This document shows, in pieces, positions 1-9,412 of a stretch of 64,000 nt of DNA. The stretch is taken from positions 1 to 64,000 of the forward strand of contig JAKIVS010000004.1 in assembly GCA_022750435.1 (NCBI GenBank), written 5' to 3'. Every line of letters starts with the position of its first letter. Position 1 is the first letter of the stretch. The translations under genes were made by a program, and so were the position numbers. Under the pieces are notes generated by a model. That model made no database searches. It was not told the origin of the DNA and saw only the letters and a program-made list of their open reading frames with translations. The stretch is from Thermoplasmata archaeon (lineage in GTDB: Archaea; Thermoplasmatota; Thermoplasmata; Lutacidiplasmatales; UBA184).

Positions 1-85
1 GTCACCCCCGCTGAGGACGGTTTCGGTGTAAAAGGGGACGCCCAACCCCCCGGTCTAGCCTAGCAAGCGAACGACCGTTCCTCGG

Positions 86-93
86 TATTTATA
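86..93 (+). promoter_or_regulatory. TATA-box-like element TATTTATA upstream of the propeller-permease fusion gene
   Basis: AT-rich octamer in GC-rich context, about 60 nt upstream of the GTG at 156. Confidence 0.5.
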
Positions 94-155
94 GCCTCGT
101 CCTGCGCCGACCGCTCCTCCCTCAGGCGTAAATTCGGTCGGGCCCTCCCGGCGCC

Positions 156-3100
156 GTGTCGGGCTCGGGCCGGCCCGACCGACGCGGGCCCGGTCGCCTT
201 CTCCTCGTGGCGATCGCCGTGGGGGCGGTCGCGCTGATGTTGGTGCCGACCGGCCCCCATCCGGGGGCCCCCGGGCCCGCCCGGTTCGCGGGGGAGGCGT
301 CGACCGCGACGCCCGTCCGGTACGACTCGCAGGGCGGCTGGGTCACCGAGGGGGCGTCGTCGAACCGGTCGGGGTACACGCCGCTCGGGGGGCCGCTGTC
401 GACCACCGTGGGCAGCGTCTACTGCCCATCGACCTACCCGCTGCGGACCGGCGTGGTCGCCGTCGGTTCGCTCGCGTACGTGGCGGACGTCTTCGGCGAC
501 GTCTTCGCAATCAACCGCACCGACCTCGACGCGGGCAGCGGGAACGGCACCATCGTCTGGCGTGCGGCGGTCGGGAGCGCCCCGACCACGCCCGACGTCA
601 GCTCCGGCTTCCTCGTGATTGGCGACGCCGATGGCGGCGTGACCGCGCTTGACCTGCGGACGGGCGCCGTCGATTGGGCGCGGACGTTTGCGAGCCCGGT
701 GCTGGGCGGGATCGCCGTGGTGAACGGCACGGTGTACTTCGGCACTCTCGACGGCACCATCGCGGCGGTCGGCCTCCAGGGGGGCCGTACCAATTGGACC
801 ACCCAGGTCGCGTCGCCCCTGACCGGTTCCGTGGCCGTCGCCGACGGCCGGGTCTACGCCGTCACGTCCGGGGGCGACCTCACGGCTCTGAACGCGGCCA
901 CGGGCGCGGTCGACTGGAACGACTCCACGGGCCGCGCGATCTCCATCGGGGTCGGCCCCGCGGTGTTCGGCGACCGGGTCGTCCTCGCCAACAACGGAAC
1001 CGGCGTCGCCTCGTTCGATGCGAGGAACGGGTCCGAGCAATGGTTCTGGGATGGCTCGACCAGGGAACGGGGCGACCGGATCGAGGCGCCCCCGGCCCTC
1101 ACGGCGTCCACCGACTTCGTGCAGACCCACGACGGGAACCTGTACGCCCTCAACGCCTCGACGGGGGCGCTCCAATGGAACATCTCGAACCCGCAGTACG
1201 TCGCCGGCTACCCGGTCTACTCGGCCCCCGCGGCGACGCCGTCGGTCTTCTACGTCTTCGATGCCACGGCGCAGCTGAAGGCGATCTCCGTCGCCACCGG
1301 CCGGGTCCTCTGGCGCGCGACGTTCCAGTCGATCTCCTACGCCCCGGTCTCGATCGACTCCGGCGAGGCGCTGATCGCCGACGAGAGCGGGTGTGTGCGC
1401 GTGGTGGGCCGCGCCGCCAGCGGCACGCCCTGGCCGGTCCTCGGGAAGGTCACGGACCCGAACGGGACCCCGCTCGGGGGCGTCGAGATCTTCACGGGCT
1501 TCGCGACGAACACGACGAACGCCTCGGGAGAGTTCGACCTCGCGCTCCCGAACGGGACCTACCAATTGGTGTTCGCCCTCTCCGGATATGCCGAGGTCGA
1601 CCGACCGCTGACCGTCGACGGCGCCGTTCCGCCGTTCGACGTCGTCCTGCCGATCCTCCCCCTGTACCGTCTGACCGGCACCGTCATCGACGCCTACTCG
1701 GGCCACGGCGTGGGGAACGTCCTCGTGGAGGTGTACGGCGTCGACCTCTACCTGACGACCGTCACGAGCACCTCGAACGGCTCCTTCGCCGTCCGGGTGC
1801 CGGCCGGTCCGGTCGAGCTTTCCGCGCAGTCGAGCGGCCAGCACGCCACCGGGACCGTGCAGGTCGAGATGCCCGCCGGGTCCCTCGGCGGGGTCGTCGT
1901 CGCGGTCCCCCCGACGGACCTCTCGGTCGCCCCCAGCGACCCGTACGACGTCTTCGTCCTCCTCCCGATCGCCCTCCTCGGCGCCGTCGGGACGACGGTC
2001 TGGGTCGGCGCCGCCCGGTCCCGTCGCATGGCGCTCGGCCTCCCGCCGGCGATCCTCTCCCGGTTCGCCCGGTACGTCCTGCAGAGGCTGATCCTTCTCC
2101 CGGCCCAGCTCGTCGTGATGCTCACGGTGCTCTACCTGTTCGGCACGTTCCTCCCGGCCGCCGCCTCCCAGGCGCCGGTGTGCAGCTTCTCCGTCGGCTC
2201 CTGCTCCTACTGCGCCTGGTCCGACCCGGTCTGCGTCACGCAAGCGTTCGGGTTCGGCTACAAGACGTTCGTCTGGAACCTGTTCACCGGCAACTGGGGG
2301 ACCGCGACGTACGGCCACCTCGTGGAGCCGGCCGTCCAGTTCCTCATCTGGTACGCCCCGGATTCGATCGAGCTCGCCGCGATCGCCCTCACCATTTCGG
2401 CCGTGGCCGCTTACGTCCTCGGACTCTCCGCGGGATGGCAGAGGGACCGACCCGTCGACACGGGCGTGCGGGCCGTCTCGGTCGTCGGCCTCCTGTTCCC
2501 GTCGTTCCTCGTCATCCTCGTCCTGTTCACGCTCGTGTACAGCCCGTTCCTCCGCGTCTTCGGCGATACGCCGTTCGGGGTGTTACCGGCCCCCGGCTGG
2601 TTTGAGGCCCGCGGGTCGGTGCCGAGCTGGATCGGCATCGCCTACAACACCTCCCCGACCGGGTTCCCGCTCATCGACGCCGCCTGGCACGGGGCGTGGG
2701 CCGCCGAGACGATCACGCTCGCGAAGACGCTGATCCAGGCGGCGCTGATCTCGGCGATCTACGTCCCCGTCTACCTCCGGTACGCCCGCAACGCCGTGGC
2801 CCAGGCGGCGGAGGAGACGCACGTGGTCGCGGCGCGGGCCCGAGGGATTCCGGAGGGAACGATCCGGTGGCGGCACACCGGTCGCCGGGTCATTCCGATC
2901 TTCCTGCTCGCCTTCGCGGCGACGCTCCCCCTCTACGTCGGGACCCAGTCGCTGGTCGAGGCGATGACGAACGACCCGGGGGTCGGTACGCTGCTCCTCA
3001 GCCAGATGTCGACGTTCGTCCACAGCGGCTTCGGATTCAGCCAGGCCGCGGGCTCGGCGAAGCCCGGGAACTTCTACCAGGTCACGATCTTCCTGGTGGT

Positions 3101-3188
3101 CGCGGTCGTCCTGTTCGGGTCGCTGGCGAGCGAGGTCCTGTCGCGGTACCTCGACCCGCGCGCGGCGCGTGGGGAGCCGTCGACGTGA
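156..3188 (+). CDS. PQQ-type beta-propeller + carboxypeptidase-regulatory-like domains fused to a DppB/OppB-type ABC transporter permease
   Basis: N-terminal signal anchor; about 7 repeats of G-x-[VL]-x-A-[LI]-x(3)-T-G-x(3)-W type; two CarboxypepD_reg-like segments (VTDPNGTPLGGVEIFTG, VIDAYSGHGVGNVLVEVYG); TM; then DppB-like permease ending with the AARARGIPEGTI...RHTGRRVIPIFL signature. Confidence 0.85.
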   Translation: MSGSGRPDRRGPGRLLLVAIAVGAVALMLVPTGPHPGAPGPARFAGEASTATPVRYDSQGGWVTEGASSNRSGYTPLGGPLSTTVGSVYCPSTYPLRTGVVAVGSLAYVADVFGDVFAINRTDLDAGSGNGTIVWRAAVGSAPTTPDVSSGFLVIGDADGGVTALDLRTGAVDWARTFASPVLGGIAVVNGTVYFGTLDGTIAAVGLQGGRTNWTTQVASPLTGSVAVADGRVYAVTSGGDLTALNAATGAVDWNDSTGRAISIGVGPAVFGDRVVLANNGTGVASFDARNGSEQWFWDGSTRERGDRIEAPPALTASTDFVQTHDGNLYALNASTGALQWNISNPQYVAGYPVYSAPAATPSVFYVFDATAQLKAISVATGRVLWRATFQSISYAPVSIDSGEALIADESGCVRVVGRAASGTPWPVLGKVTDPNGTPLGGVEIFTGFATNTTNASGEFDLALPNGTYQLVFALSGYAEVDRPLTVDGAVPPFDVVLPILPLYRLTGTVIDAYSGHGVGNVLVEVYGVDLYLTTVTSTSNGSFAVRVPAGPVELSAQSSGQHATGTVQVEMPAGSLGGVVVAVPPTDLSVAPSDPYDVFVLLPIALLGAVGTTVWVGAARSRRMALGLPPAILSRFARYVLQRLILLPAQLVVMLTVLYLFGTFLPAAASQAPVCSFSVGSCSYCAWSDPVCVTQAFGFGYKTFVWNLFTGNWGTATYGHLVEPAVQFLIWYAPDSIELAAIALTISAVAAYVLGLSAGWQRDRPVDTGVRAVSVVGLLFPSFLVILVLFTLVYSPFLRVFGDTPFGVLPAPGWFEARGSVPSWIGIAYNTSPTGFPLIDAAWHGAWAAETITLAKTLIQAALISAIYVPVYLRYARNAVAQAAEETHVVAARARGIPEGTIRWRHTGRRVIPIFLLAFAATLPLYVGTQSLVEAMTNDPGVGTLLLSQMSTFVHSGFGFSQAAGSAKPGNFYQVTIFLVVAVVLFGSLASEVLSRYLDPRAARGEPST

Positions 3189-4192
3189 GCGGGACGCTGG
3201 CGCGTGCTCCGACCCCGACGATCGAAGAGCTCGACGCCGAGATCGAGCGGTGGGTCCGCCCGGGCCAGGAGCTTCGGTTCTTCGTTCGGAGGCTGACGGG
3301 AAACCCGACGCTGCTGGCCGGCCTCGCCATCCTCCTCTTCTACCTCGCCGCGGCGGTCGCGGCGCTGTTCTACTACGGGCCGGGCCTGACGACGCCGCCC
3401 ATCCGGGCCTCGTGGGCCGAGCAGTACCCGCCGCCCGGTCCGCAGGTCGCCCACCCGTTCGGCGTGATGGCGGGACTCGGCGTCGACGTCTTCGGCGAGG
3501 TCGCCCGGGCCGTCCCGATCGACCTCGCCATCGTGGCGGTCGCGCTCGGCTCGTCGATGGCGATCGGGGTCCTGCTCGGCGCCTACGCCGGCGTGCGGGG
3601 CGGCGCATTCGACTTCTGGGTGACGTTCGCGGCGGACGTCGAGGCCGGGATGCCCCCGTTCTTCTTCGTCGTCGTCCTCTACGTCGGCGTCTACCTGTTC
3701 ATCCCGCCCGGGATCCGGCTCGAGACGTTTCCCTTGTTCTTCGGCGCGGTCCTCTGGCCGTACTACGCGCGGCCGGTCCGGATCGTCGCGAAGCAGCTGA
3801 TCGGCGAACCGTTCGTGGAGTCGGCGCGCGCGGCCGGGGCGACCCGTCGGCATCTCCTGTTCCGGCACGTGATCCCGAACGCGCTCTTCCCCGCGCTCGC
3901 GCAGGTGCCGGTCGACCTGTACAACATCTTCTTCGTCCTCACCATCTTCCCGTATCTCGCCTGCTCCTCCGGCGGGATCTTCGGACTCCTGTCGCCGCTC
4001 CCCAACCCGTTCTATCCGGAGTGGGGGAGCCTGCTCGCGCAGGGGACCTGCTACGGGTTCTCGATCGCCTCACCGCCCGGCTACTGGTGGATGTACCTGT
4101 TCCCGGCGGCCGCGATCATCGGCCTCGGATTCGGCGTCACCCTCGTCTGCGACGGGGTGGAGCGGTGGCTGTCGACGCGGCGCCGCACCTAG
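3185..4192 (+). CDS. DppC/OppC-type ABC transporter permease
   Basis: GTGA overlap with upstream permease; EAA-like loop ESARAAGATRRHLLFRHVIPNAL. Confidence 0.85.
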   Translation: MSGTLARAPTPTIEELDAEIERWVRPGQELRFFVRRLTGNPTLLAGLAILLFYLAAAVAALFYYGPGLTTPPIRASWAEQYPPPGPQVAHPFGVMAGLGVDVFGEVARAVPIDLAIVAVALGSSMAIGVLLGAYAGVRGGAFDFWVTFAADVEAGMPPFFFVVVLYVGVYLFIPPGIRLETFPLFFGAVLWPYYARPVRIVAKQLIGEPFVESARAAGATRRHLLFRHVIPNALFPALAQVPVDLYNIFFVLTIFPYLACSSGGIFGLLSPLPNPFYPEWGSLLAQGTCYGFSIASPPGYWWMYLFPAAAIIGLGFGVTLVCDGVERWLSTRRRT

Positions 4193-6474
4193 CGGATGTG
4201 ATCCAGCGAGAACGAGCCCAGGCTGAACGACTTCTTGGAGAACGTGTAGCCGACCCAGGCGCGCGACTGGACCTCGCCGAGGCCACGGACGGAAAGGAAC
4301 GTCTTCAGCTGGTCGAGTTTGAGGTTGATCGACCCGTCGGTCATGTGCTCGAGGGTCTGCAGGTCGGACTCGGTGTGCATCCCGGTCTCGAGCACGTAGT
4401 AGCTCGCGGCCCCGTCCAGGCGGCGGCGGCCGGAGAACGGCTGGAGGAACCGGAAGGTGGAGGCGGTGTCGAGGTACGCGGCGAGGGTGGAGACGGTCTC
4501 GAAGACGAGCCGGTACCCCCGGTCCTTCGCCTTGTCGCGGAACTCCTGCGCGAAGCCGTTGACGACCTGCGTCAACTGGTCCAACATGCCCTTGTCGGCG
4601 GCGGACAGGAGCTTCACGCCCGGCTCGGCCTGAGTGACGCCCAGGCTCCGCGAGTACAGGTCAATGTAGCGGACGAGACCCTTCGCCTCCGCCTCGCCGT
4701 ACTGCGGATAGACGGCGAGCATCTCGTCGCGGATCTGCGTGTAGGTCTTGTCGGTCACGACCCACATCGCCGGGATCCCGGAACGGAGACCCTCGGCGAC
4801 GAACAGGCGGGCGAGGACGTCCTTCCCCGTGTGCACGGGGCCGTTGACGAGCGCCTGGGCGGCCGGCGGGAGCCCGCCGAACATCAGGTCGTCGAGCCGC
4901 CGGACCCCGGAGCGGACCTTGCCGGCCTTCGATTCGCTGACGATGTCGAGATGCATCTCCTCGGCCTGGTTCGCCGCGGCCTTCCGCTGGAGCGTCTCGA
5001 TCTCCTGCATCTGCTGGTGCAGGAACGTCTCGCGCGTCCGGAGCTCCTGCTCCTTCTTCGAGAGCTCGCCCCGGAGGTCCTCGAGCTTCTTCGCCTCCTC
5101 CGGGCGGATCCCTCCGCCGGACGATTCGAGCTCCGCCCGCCCGGCCTCGATGCGCCGCGCCTCGAGTTCGAGCGCCTGCTTCGTGGTCTGGATCTGGCGC
5201 TCCCAGGCGGCGAGCTCGTTCTCCTTGTACTGGAGGGGCGCGCGGGCGCGCTCGACCTCCTCCGAGGCGATCCGGATCTCCTCGAACCGGGTCCGGAGCT
5301 CGTTCTCGCGGACGACGAGCTCGCGGTCGCGGGCTTCGAGGTGCTTCAACCGCTCGTTGAGTTCCGTGGGGAGCGAGGCGCCGCTCGCCACGAGCGATTC
5401 GTGGGCCTTGCGGCCCTCTTCCTCGGCGCGCAGCGCGCGGGTCTCGCCTTCGAGCTGGACGATCCGACGCCGGAACTCCGCCTCGCGCTCGACGAATGCC
5501 TGCTCGCGAGCCTGGACCTGCTCCCGGTGCTGGCTCTCGGCGAGCGGGTTCGAGGGGATCGACCCGACGGCGGTCTCGCCGTCGTCGCTCGGCGACGGGG
5601 CGTCGCCCGGCTCGGAGCCGGTGGCCGACGAGGGGATGGTCAGGAGCTTCAGCTTCAGCTCGGCGATCTCGGCGTCCTTCGCCTGGATCGCCTGCTCCCG
5701 GGTCTTCGCCTCGCGTCCCCGGACGTACTTGATCACCGCGATCGAGCCGCGCTTGACGTGCTCGACCTCGTCCTCGAGCTGCTTGCGCTTCGCCCGCTCC
5801 TCGTAGAGGGTCCGGTTCAGCTCCTGGACCTCCTGGAGGAGGGACTGGGGGTCGAACTGTTCGCTCTTGACCCGGTCGAGCAGGTCCGTGAGCCAGCGGA
5901 CGACCGTCTCCTCGCGCTCGAGGACTTGGGAGGGGATCGCCGCGGCGGGGGCCGGACGGGCGGGCGCCGCCGCGCTGCCGGCCTCGTCGACCGGAGCGGC
6001 GGGGGGAATGACCGTGGCCGGGGCGGGCGACGGGGCCGGGCTCGGGCGCCGCGGCACCGGCTCGGAGGACTGGATCCACGCCTCCATGGCGTGGTCGTCG
6101 CCGTCGACCCACTTGCGGAGCACGTCGGTCGAGGTCTTGCCGGCCTGGGCGGGGCGTCGCCGCGCGCGCTCGCCGGTGCGGCCGGGGCCCATCATCCGCG
6201 CAACCAGCCGTTCGTCCGTTTCCCTCGGAGGTCGGGCCGCCAGGGGCGGGGGGGACGTCGACCGAATCCGGTCGGCCTCGGGTTCGCTGATGCCGAGGTC
6301 GAGGAGCGTCTCCCGGCTGAGCGAGCGGACGGCGTCGGGCGTCGAGTACCCCGCCTCGGCGAGTCGGTGGGCGGTCGAGCTTCCGATCCCGAACGTCCGC
6401 AGGAGGTCGTCGGCGGCCGTGTCGCGGGCCGCACGCTCCGGTTCGGCCGACACTTCGGCGGGCGCGTCGCTCAT
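4189..6474 (-). CDS. Helix-hairpin-helix + long coiled coil + KaiC/RecA-like domain (probably inactivated ATPase)
   Basis: N-term LRTFGIGSSTAHRLAEAGYSTPDAVRSLSRETLLDLGI (HhH); about 300-aa charged coiled coil; C-term GVRRLDDLMFGGLPPAAQALVNGPVHTGKDVLARLFVAEGL (degenerate P-loop). Confidence 0.75.
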   Translation of the reverse strand: MSDAPAEVSAEPERAARDTAADDLLRTFGIGSSTAHRLAEAGYSTPDAVRSLSRETLLDLGISEPEADRIRSTSPPPLAARPPRETDERLVARMMGPGRTGERARRRPAQAGKTSTDVLRKWVDGDDHAMEAWIQSSEPVPRRPSPAPSPAPATVIPPAAPVDEAGSAAAPARPAPAAAIPSQVLEREETVVRWLTDLLDRVKSEQFDPQSLLQEVQELNRTLYEERAKRKQLEDEVEHVKRGSIAVIKYVRGREAKTREQAIQAKDAEIAELKLKLLTIPSSATGSEPGDAPSPSDDGETAVGSIPSNPLAESQHREQVQAREQAFVEREAEFRRRIVQLEGETRALRAEEEGRKAHESLVASGASLPTELNERLKHLEARDRELVVRENELRTRFEEIRIASEEVERARAPLQYKENELAAWERQIQTTKQALELEARRIEAGRAELESSGGGIRPEEAKKLEDLRGELSKKEQELRTRETFLHQQMQEIETLQRKAAANQAEEMHLDIVSESKAGKVRSGVRRLDDLMFGGLPPAAQALVNGPVHTGKDVLARLFVAEGLRSGIPAMWVVTDKTYTQIRDEMLAVYPQYGEAEAKGLVRYIDLYSRSLGVTQAEPGVKLLSAADKGMLDQLTQVVNGFAQEFRDKAKDRGYRLVFETVSTLAAYLDTASTFRFLQPFSGRRRLDGAASYYVLETGMHTESDLQTLEHMTDGSINLKLDQLKTFLSVRGLGEVQSRAWVGYTFSKKSFSLGSFSLDHIR

Positions 6475-6593
6475 CGAGGTAGTATCGTTCTAGCTCGCCC
6501 TATGGGTATATTGTTTGTTGCAATCGGCGCCACCGTCGACGGGCGTGCGAGACCGACACGCGGTCGCGCCCCGGGCGGGGAATCGCTCCCCGT

Positions 6594-7049
6594 TCAGAGC
6601 GAGGCGCCGCAGCTCGCGCACCGGGACATCCGCTCGTCGGAGAGGGTCCCGCAGTGGCGGCAGCGGATCTTGACGACCTCGCGCTCGACCGTATGCGTGG
6701 CCCGCGGGACGGGGGCGTGGGCGGAGGCGAGTTCCGCCTTCGCCGCGGCGATGGCCTCGTACCACCTCGCGGGGTCGACCACGTCGAGCCGGAGCTTCCC
6801 TGGGGGGAACTCGAGGACGATGTACCGGGCCCGCCCCCGCACCACGCCGACGGAGACGTTGCCGACCGAGCGGAGGGGGAGGTCGAACACGGTCTCCGTG
6901 TGGGCCGCCCGAAGTCGTCCCCCCTGCGGGCTTTCGAGAACGAGCCGGAACGTGGTCAGGTAGAGACTTCCCTCGCCGGTCGCGTCGCCCCAGCGGTACG
7001 GCACGACGTCCTCGCGGCGGAGCTGCGACTCCCCTCCGCTCAGCAGCAT
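6594..7049 (-). CDS. GRAM/PH-like domain protein with C-terminal zinc ribbon
   Basis: GSLYLTTFRLVLES pattern; CRHCGTLSDERMSRCASCGASL CxxC pair; start chosen at the internal Met, ORF extends to 7085. Confidence 0.6.
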   Translation of the reverse strand: MLLSGGESQLRREDVVPYRWGDATGEGSLYLTTFRLVLESPQGGRLRAAHTETVFDLPLRSVGNVSVGVVRGRARYIVLEFPPGKLRLDVVDPARWYEAIAAAKAELASAHAPVPRATHTVEREVVKIRCRHCGTLSDERMSRCASCGASL

Positions 7050-7179
7050 CGGCTCGTGGGCCCCCCGACCAGGTGGTCGTAGCAACGGACGACGGGATAC
7101 AACTTGCCGGGACTCGGCCCCCGTCTCGACGGGCGTCGCCGTGGGCGACTAAATAGCGGGTCGGTTCCTCGGGAGCTCG

Positions 7180-8220
7180 ATGGACCGTCCGGACCGGGTC
7201 GAGCGGGTCGCCCGGAACACCGAGGAGCTGCTCACCCTGGAGGAGCTCGATGCGCTGTTCGCGCGCACCGAGCGTCCGCGGGCGTACATCGGCTTCGAGC
7301 CGTCGGGTCGCCTCACCGTCGGTCATCTGGTCTGCGTCCGCAAGATGATCGACCTGCAGGAGGCGGGGTGTGAGCTGACCGTCTTCCTCGCGGACTGGCA
7401 CGCGTGGATCAACGACAAGCTCGGCGGCTCGCTGGAGCGGATCGGGGCCGCCGGAGGGTACATGCGGGCCGCGTTTCAGGCGCTCGGGGTCTCGGAGGAG
7501 CAGACCCGGTGGCGGTGGGCGCACGAGCTGACGGGGTCCTCGGAGTACTGGTCCCGGGTCGTCCGGGTCGCGAAGACGACCTCCCTCGCCCGGACGAAGC
7601 GGGCGATGACGATCCTCGGTCGTACGGAGGAGGAGGCGCAGCTCGACACGGCGAAGCTGTTCTACCCGTCGATGCAGGCCGCCGACATCTTCGAGCTCCC
7701 GGTCGAGATCGCCTACGCCGGGCTCGACCAGCGACGGGCCCACGTCCTCGCCCGCGAGGTCGCGCACCACTACGAGTGGCCGGTGCCCGTCGCGGTCCAC
7801 ACGCCGCTCATCTCCTCGCTGAAGGGCGGGGGCCGGATGGACGCCGGGAGCGCCCCGGAGCGCAAGATGTCGAAGTCCGACCCGACGAGCGCGATCGTCC
7901 TTCCGACGACGCCCGAGGAGGTCGCGCAGCGACTCAAGGGCGCGTTCTGCCCGGCGAAGGAGGTCGAGGGGAACCCGGTGGTCGAGCTCGCCCTCCACGT
8001 CGTCTTCCCGTGGCGGGGGACGCTGACGGTCCATAGGGCGCCGCAGCACGGCGGCGACCGCACGTTCTCCGACGCCGCCTCGTTCCGGACCGCGTGGACG
8101 GCCGGTGAGGTCCACCCGGCGGACCTGAAGGCCGCTGTAGGGAGGGAGGTCGCCGCGATCGCCCAGCCCGTCGCGGACCACTTCGCCCGGCACCCCACCG
8201 AGGCGCCGACCGACTTCTGA
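7180..8220 (+). CDS. tyrS: Tyrosyl-tRNA synthetase (archaeal type)
   Basis: YIGFEPSGRLTVGHL (HIGH region), AYAGLDQRRAHVLAREVA, KMSKSDPTSAI; TATA-like ctaaata about 30 nt upstream of ATG. Confidence 0.93.
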   Translation: MDRPDRVERVARNTEELLTLEELDALFARTERPRAYIGFEPSGRLTVGHLVCVRKMIDLQEAGCELTVFLADWHAWINDKLGGSLERIGAAGGYMRAAFQALGVSEEQTRWRWAHELTGSSEYWSRVVRVAKTTSLARTKRAMTILGRTEEEAQLDTAKLFYPSMQAADIFELPVEIAYAGLDQRRAHVLAREVAHHYEWPVPVAVHTPLISSLKGGGRMDAGSAPERKMSKSDPTSAIVLPTTPEEVAQRLKGAFCPAKEVEGNPVVELALHVVFPWRGTLTVHRAPQHGGDRTFSDAASFRTAWTAGEVHPADLKAAVGREVAAIAQPVADHFARHPTEAPTDF

Positions 8221-8234
8221 CGGCGGTACCCTCG

Positions 8235-8597
8235 ATGCCCAAGAGCGAGGGGACGCGGAAGCTCGAGGCCGTGTTTGCGGCGCTCCCGCCCGAGCAACGC
8301 ACGATTGCGACGGCCCTTCGGAAGGCGATTCGCGACGAAGGCCCGGAACTCGCGGAGGACGTGAAGTGGAACTCCCCGGTGTGGGGAGGTCGAAAGCTCG
8401 CGATCTGCCTGATGGTCTTCGACACGCACCTCAACCTCGGCTTCTTCCGCGGCGCCGAACTCGCCGCCCGGCATCCGACGATCGAGGGGACCGGAAAGGC
8501 GCTGCGCCACATCAAGATCCACGGCGCCGGCGACGCCAAGCTCCCCTCGGTGAAGGCCGCGATCCGAGACGCGATCCGACTCGACGCGCGCGACTGA
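8235..8597 (+). CDS. DUF1801/YdhG-like protein
   Basis: EDVKWNSPVWGGRKLAICLMVFDTHLNLGFFRGAEL pattern. Confidence 0.7.
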   Translation: MPKSEGTRKLEAVFAALPPEQRTIATALRKAIRDEGPELAEDVKWNSPVWGGRKLAICLMVFDTHLNLGFFRGAELAARHPTIEGTGKALRHIKIHGAGDAKLPSVKAAIRDAIRLDARD

Positions 8598-8658
8598 CGA
8601 CGAGGCCCCGGCGCGCGCCCGAGCGTAGGGCTAAGAGGCGCGACCGATACGACCGGCC

Positions 8659-9339
8659 GTGCCGCGGAAGGTCCGCCTGTACTACGGGGCGTGGAGCCAC
8701 TACTGCGTCTGCGCGGGGATCCAGCTCGCGATGAAGCAGGTCGAGGCGGAGTTCGTCCCGGTCCCGTACCACGACAAGACCGACCTGATCGCGGCGACGG
8801 GCCAGGACTACATCCCGGCGCTCAGCTGGGACGGCAAGATCGTGCCGTGGACGGCGATCCCGGATTTCCTCGAGGCGGAGTGCCCGATGCCGACCCTCTA
8901 TCCGTCCACCCAACGCGGACTCGCGACGCTGATCGACCGGTGGGGCCACCAGGTCCTCGAGGAGAAGGCGTGGCGGTTCGCCCTCCCGAAGCTCCCGGAG
9001 ATCTTCACGGATGCGCGCGAGCGCTGGGTGTTCGAGGAGATCCAGAGCCGGCTGCGCGGTCCCTGGCACCTCCTCGAAACGCGCCGCGCCGAGTTCGGCG
9101 AGGCGCTCGACGAGGAGCTGGCGTGGATCGACACCACGCTGCAGGGACGGGAGTGGCTGCTCGGAGAACCGAGCCTCGCCGACTGTGGGGTGTACGGCGG
9201 GCTCTCTCCGATCCGGACCGTGGGCGAGCCGATCCCGGAGAAGTTTCCGAACCTCGCGAAGTGGGTGGAACGCCTCGAAACGCTCCGGTACGGCGGCGCG
9301 CCCGGCGACGCCCGCGTTCGCCCAGCGCAGGTTAAATAG
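8659..9339 (+). CDS. Glutathione S-transferase-like (thioredoxin-fold + helical C-terminal) protein
   Basis: VRLYYGAWSHYCVCAGIQLAMKQ...YIPALSWDGKIVPWTAIPDFLE; C-term WLLGEPSLADCGVYGGLSPI. Confidence 0.72.
   Translation: MPRKVRLYYGAWSHYCVCAGIQLAMKQVEAEFVPVPYHDKTDLIAATGQDYIPALSWDGKIVPWTAIPDFLEAECPMPTLYPSTQRGLATLIDRWGHQVLEEKAWRFALPKLPEIFTDARERWVFEEIQSRLRGPWHLLETRRAEFGEALDEELAWIDTTLQGREWLLGEPSLADCGVYGGLSPIRTVGEPIPEKFPNLAKWVERLETLRYGGAPGDARVRPAQVK
9330..9338 (+). promoter_or_regulatory. TATA-like GTTAAATAG element overlapping the stop codon of the GST-like gene; probable promoter of the L7Ae operon
   Basis: AT-rich motif about 75 nt upstream of the L7Ae ATG, in GC-rich context. Confidence 0.5.
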
Positions 9340-9412
9340 AGAGCCGAGTACCGCGCCCTACCCGTGAGCCGAGGGTCCCCGCGAGGGGGTCCGCTGACGC
9401 GAGGAACCGAAG

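Noticed and set aside
60-2318. 752-aa minus-strand ORF
   Set aside because: Antisense to the propeller-permease fusion; no domain; R/G/D-rich.
3169-6963. 1264-aa plus-strand ORF
   Set aside because: Mostly antisense to the HhH-coiled-coil-KaiC gene and out of frame with the DppC-type permease; composition typical of high-GC shadows.
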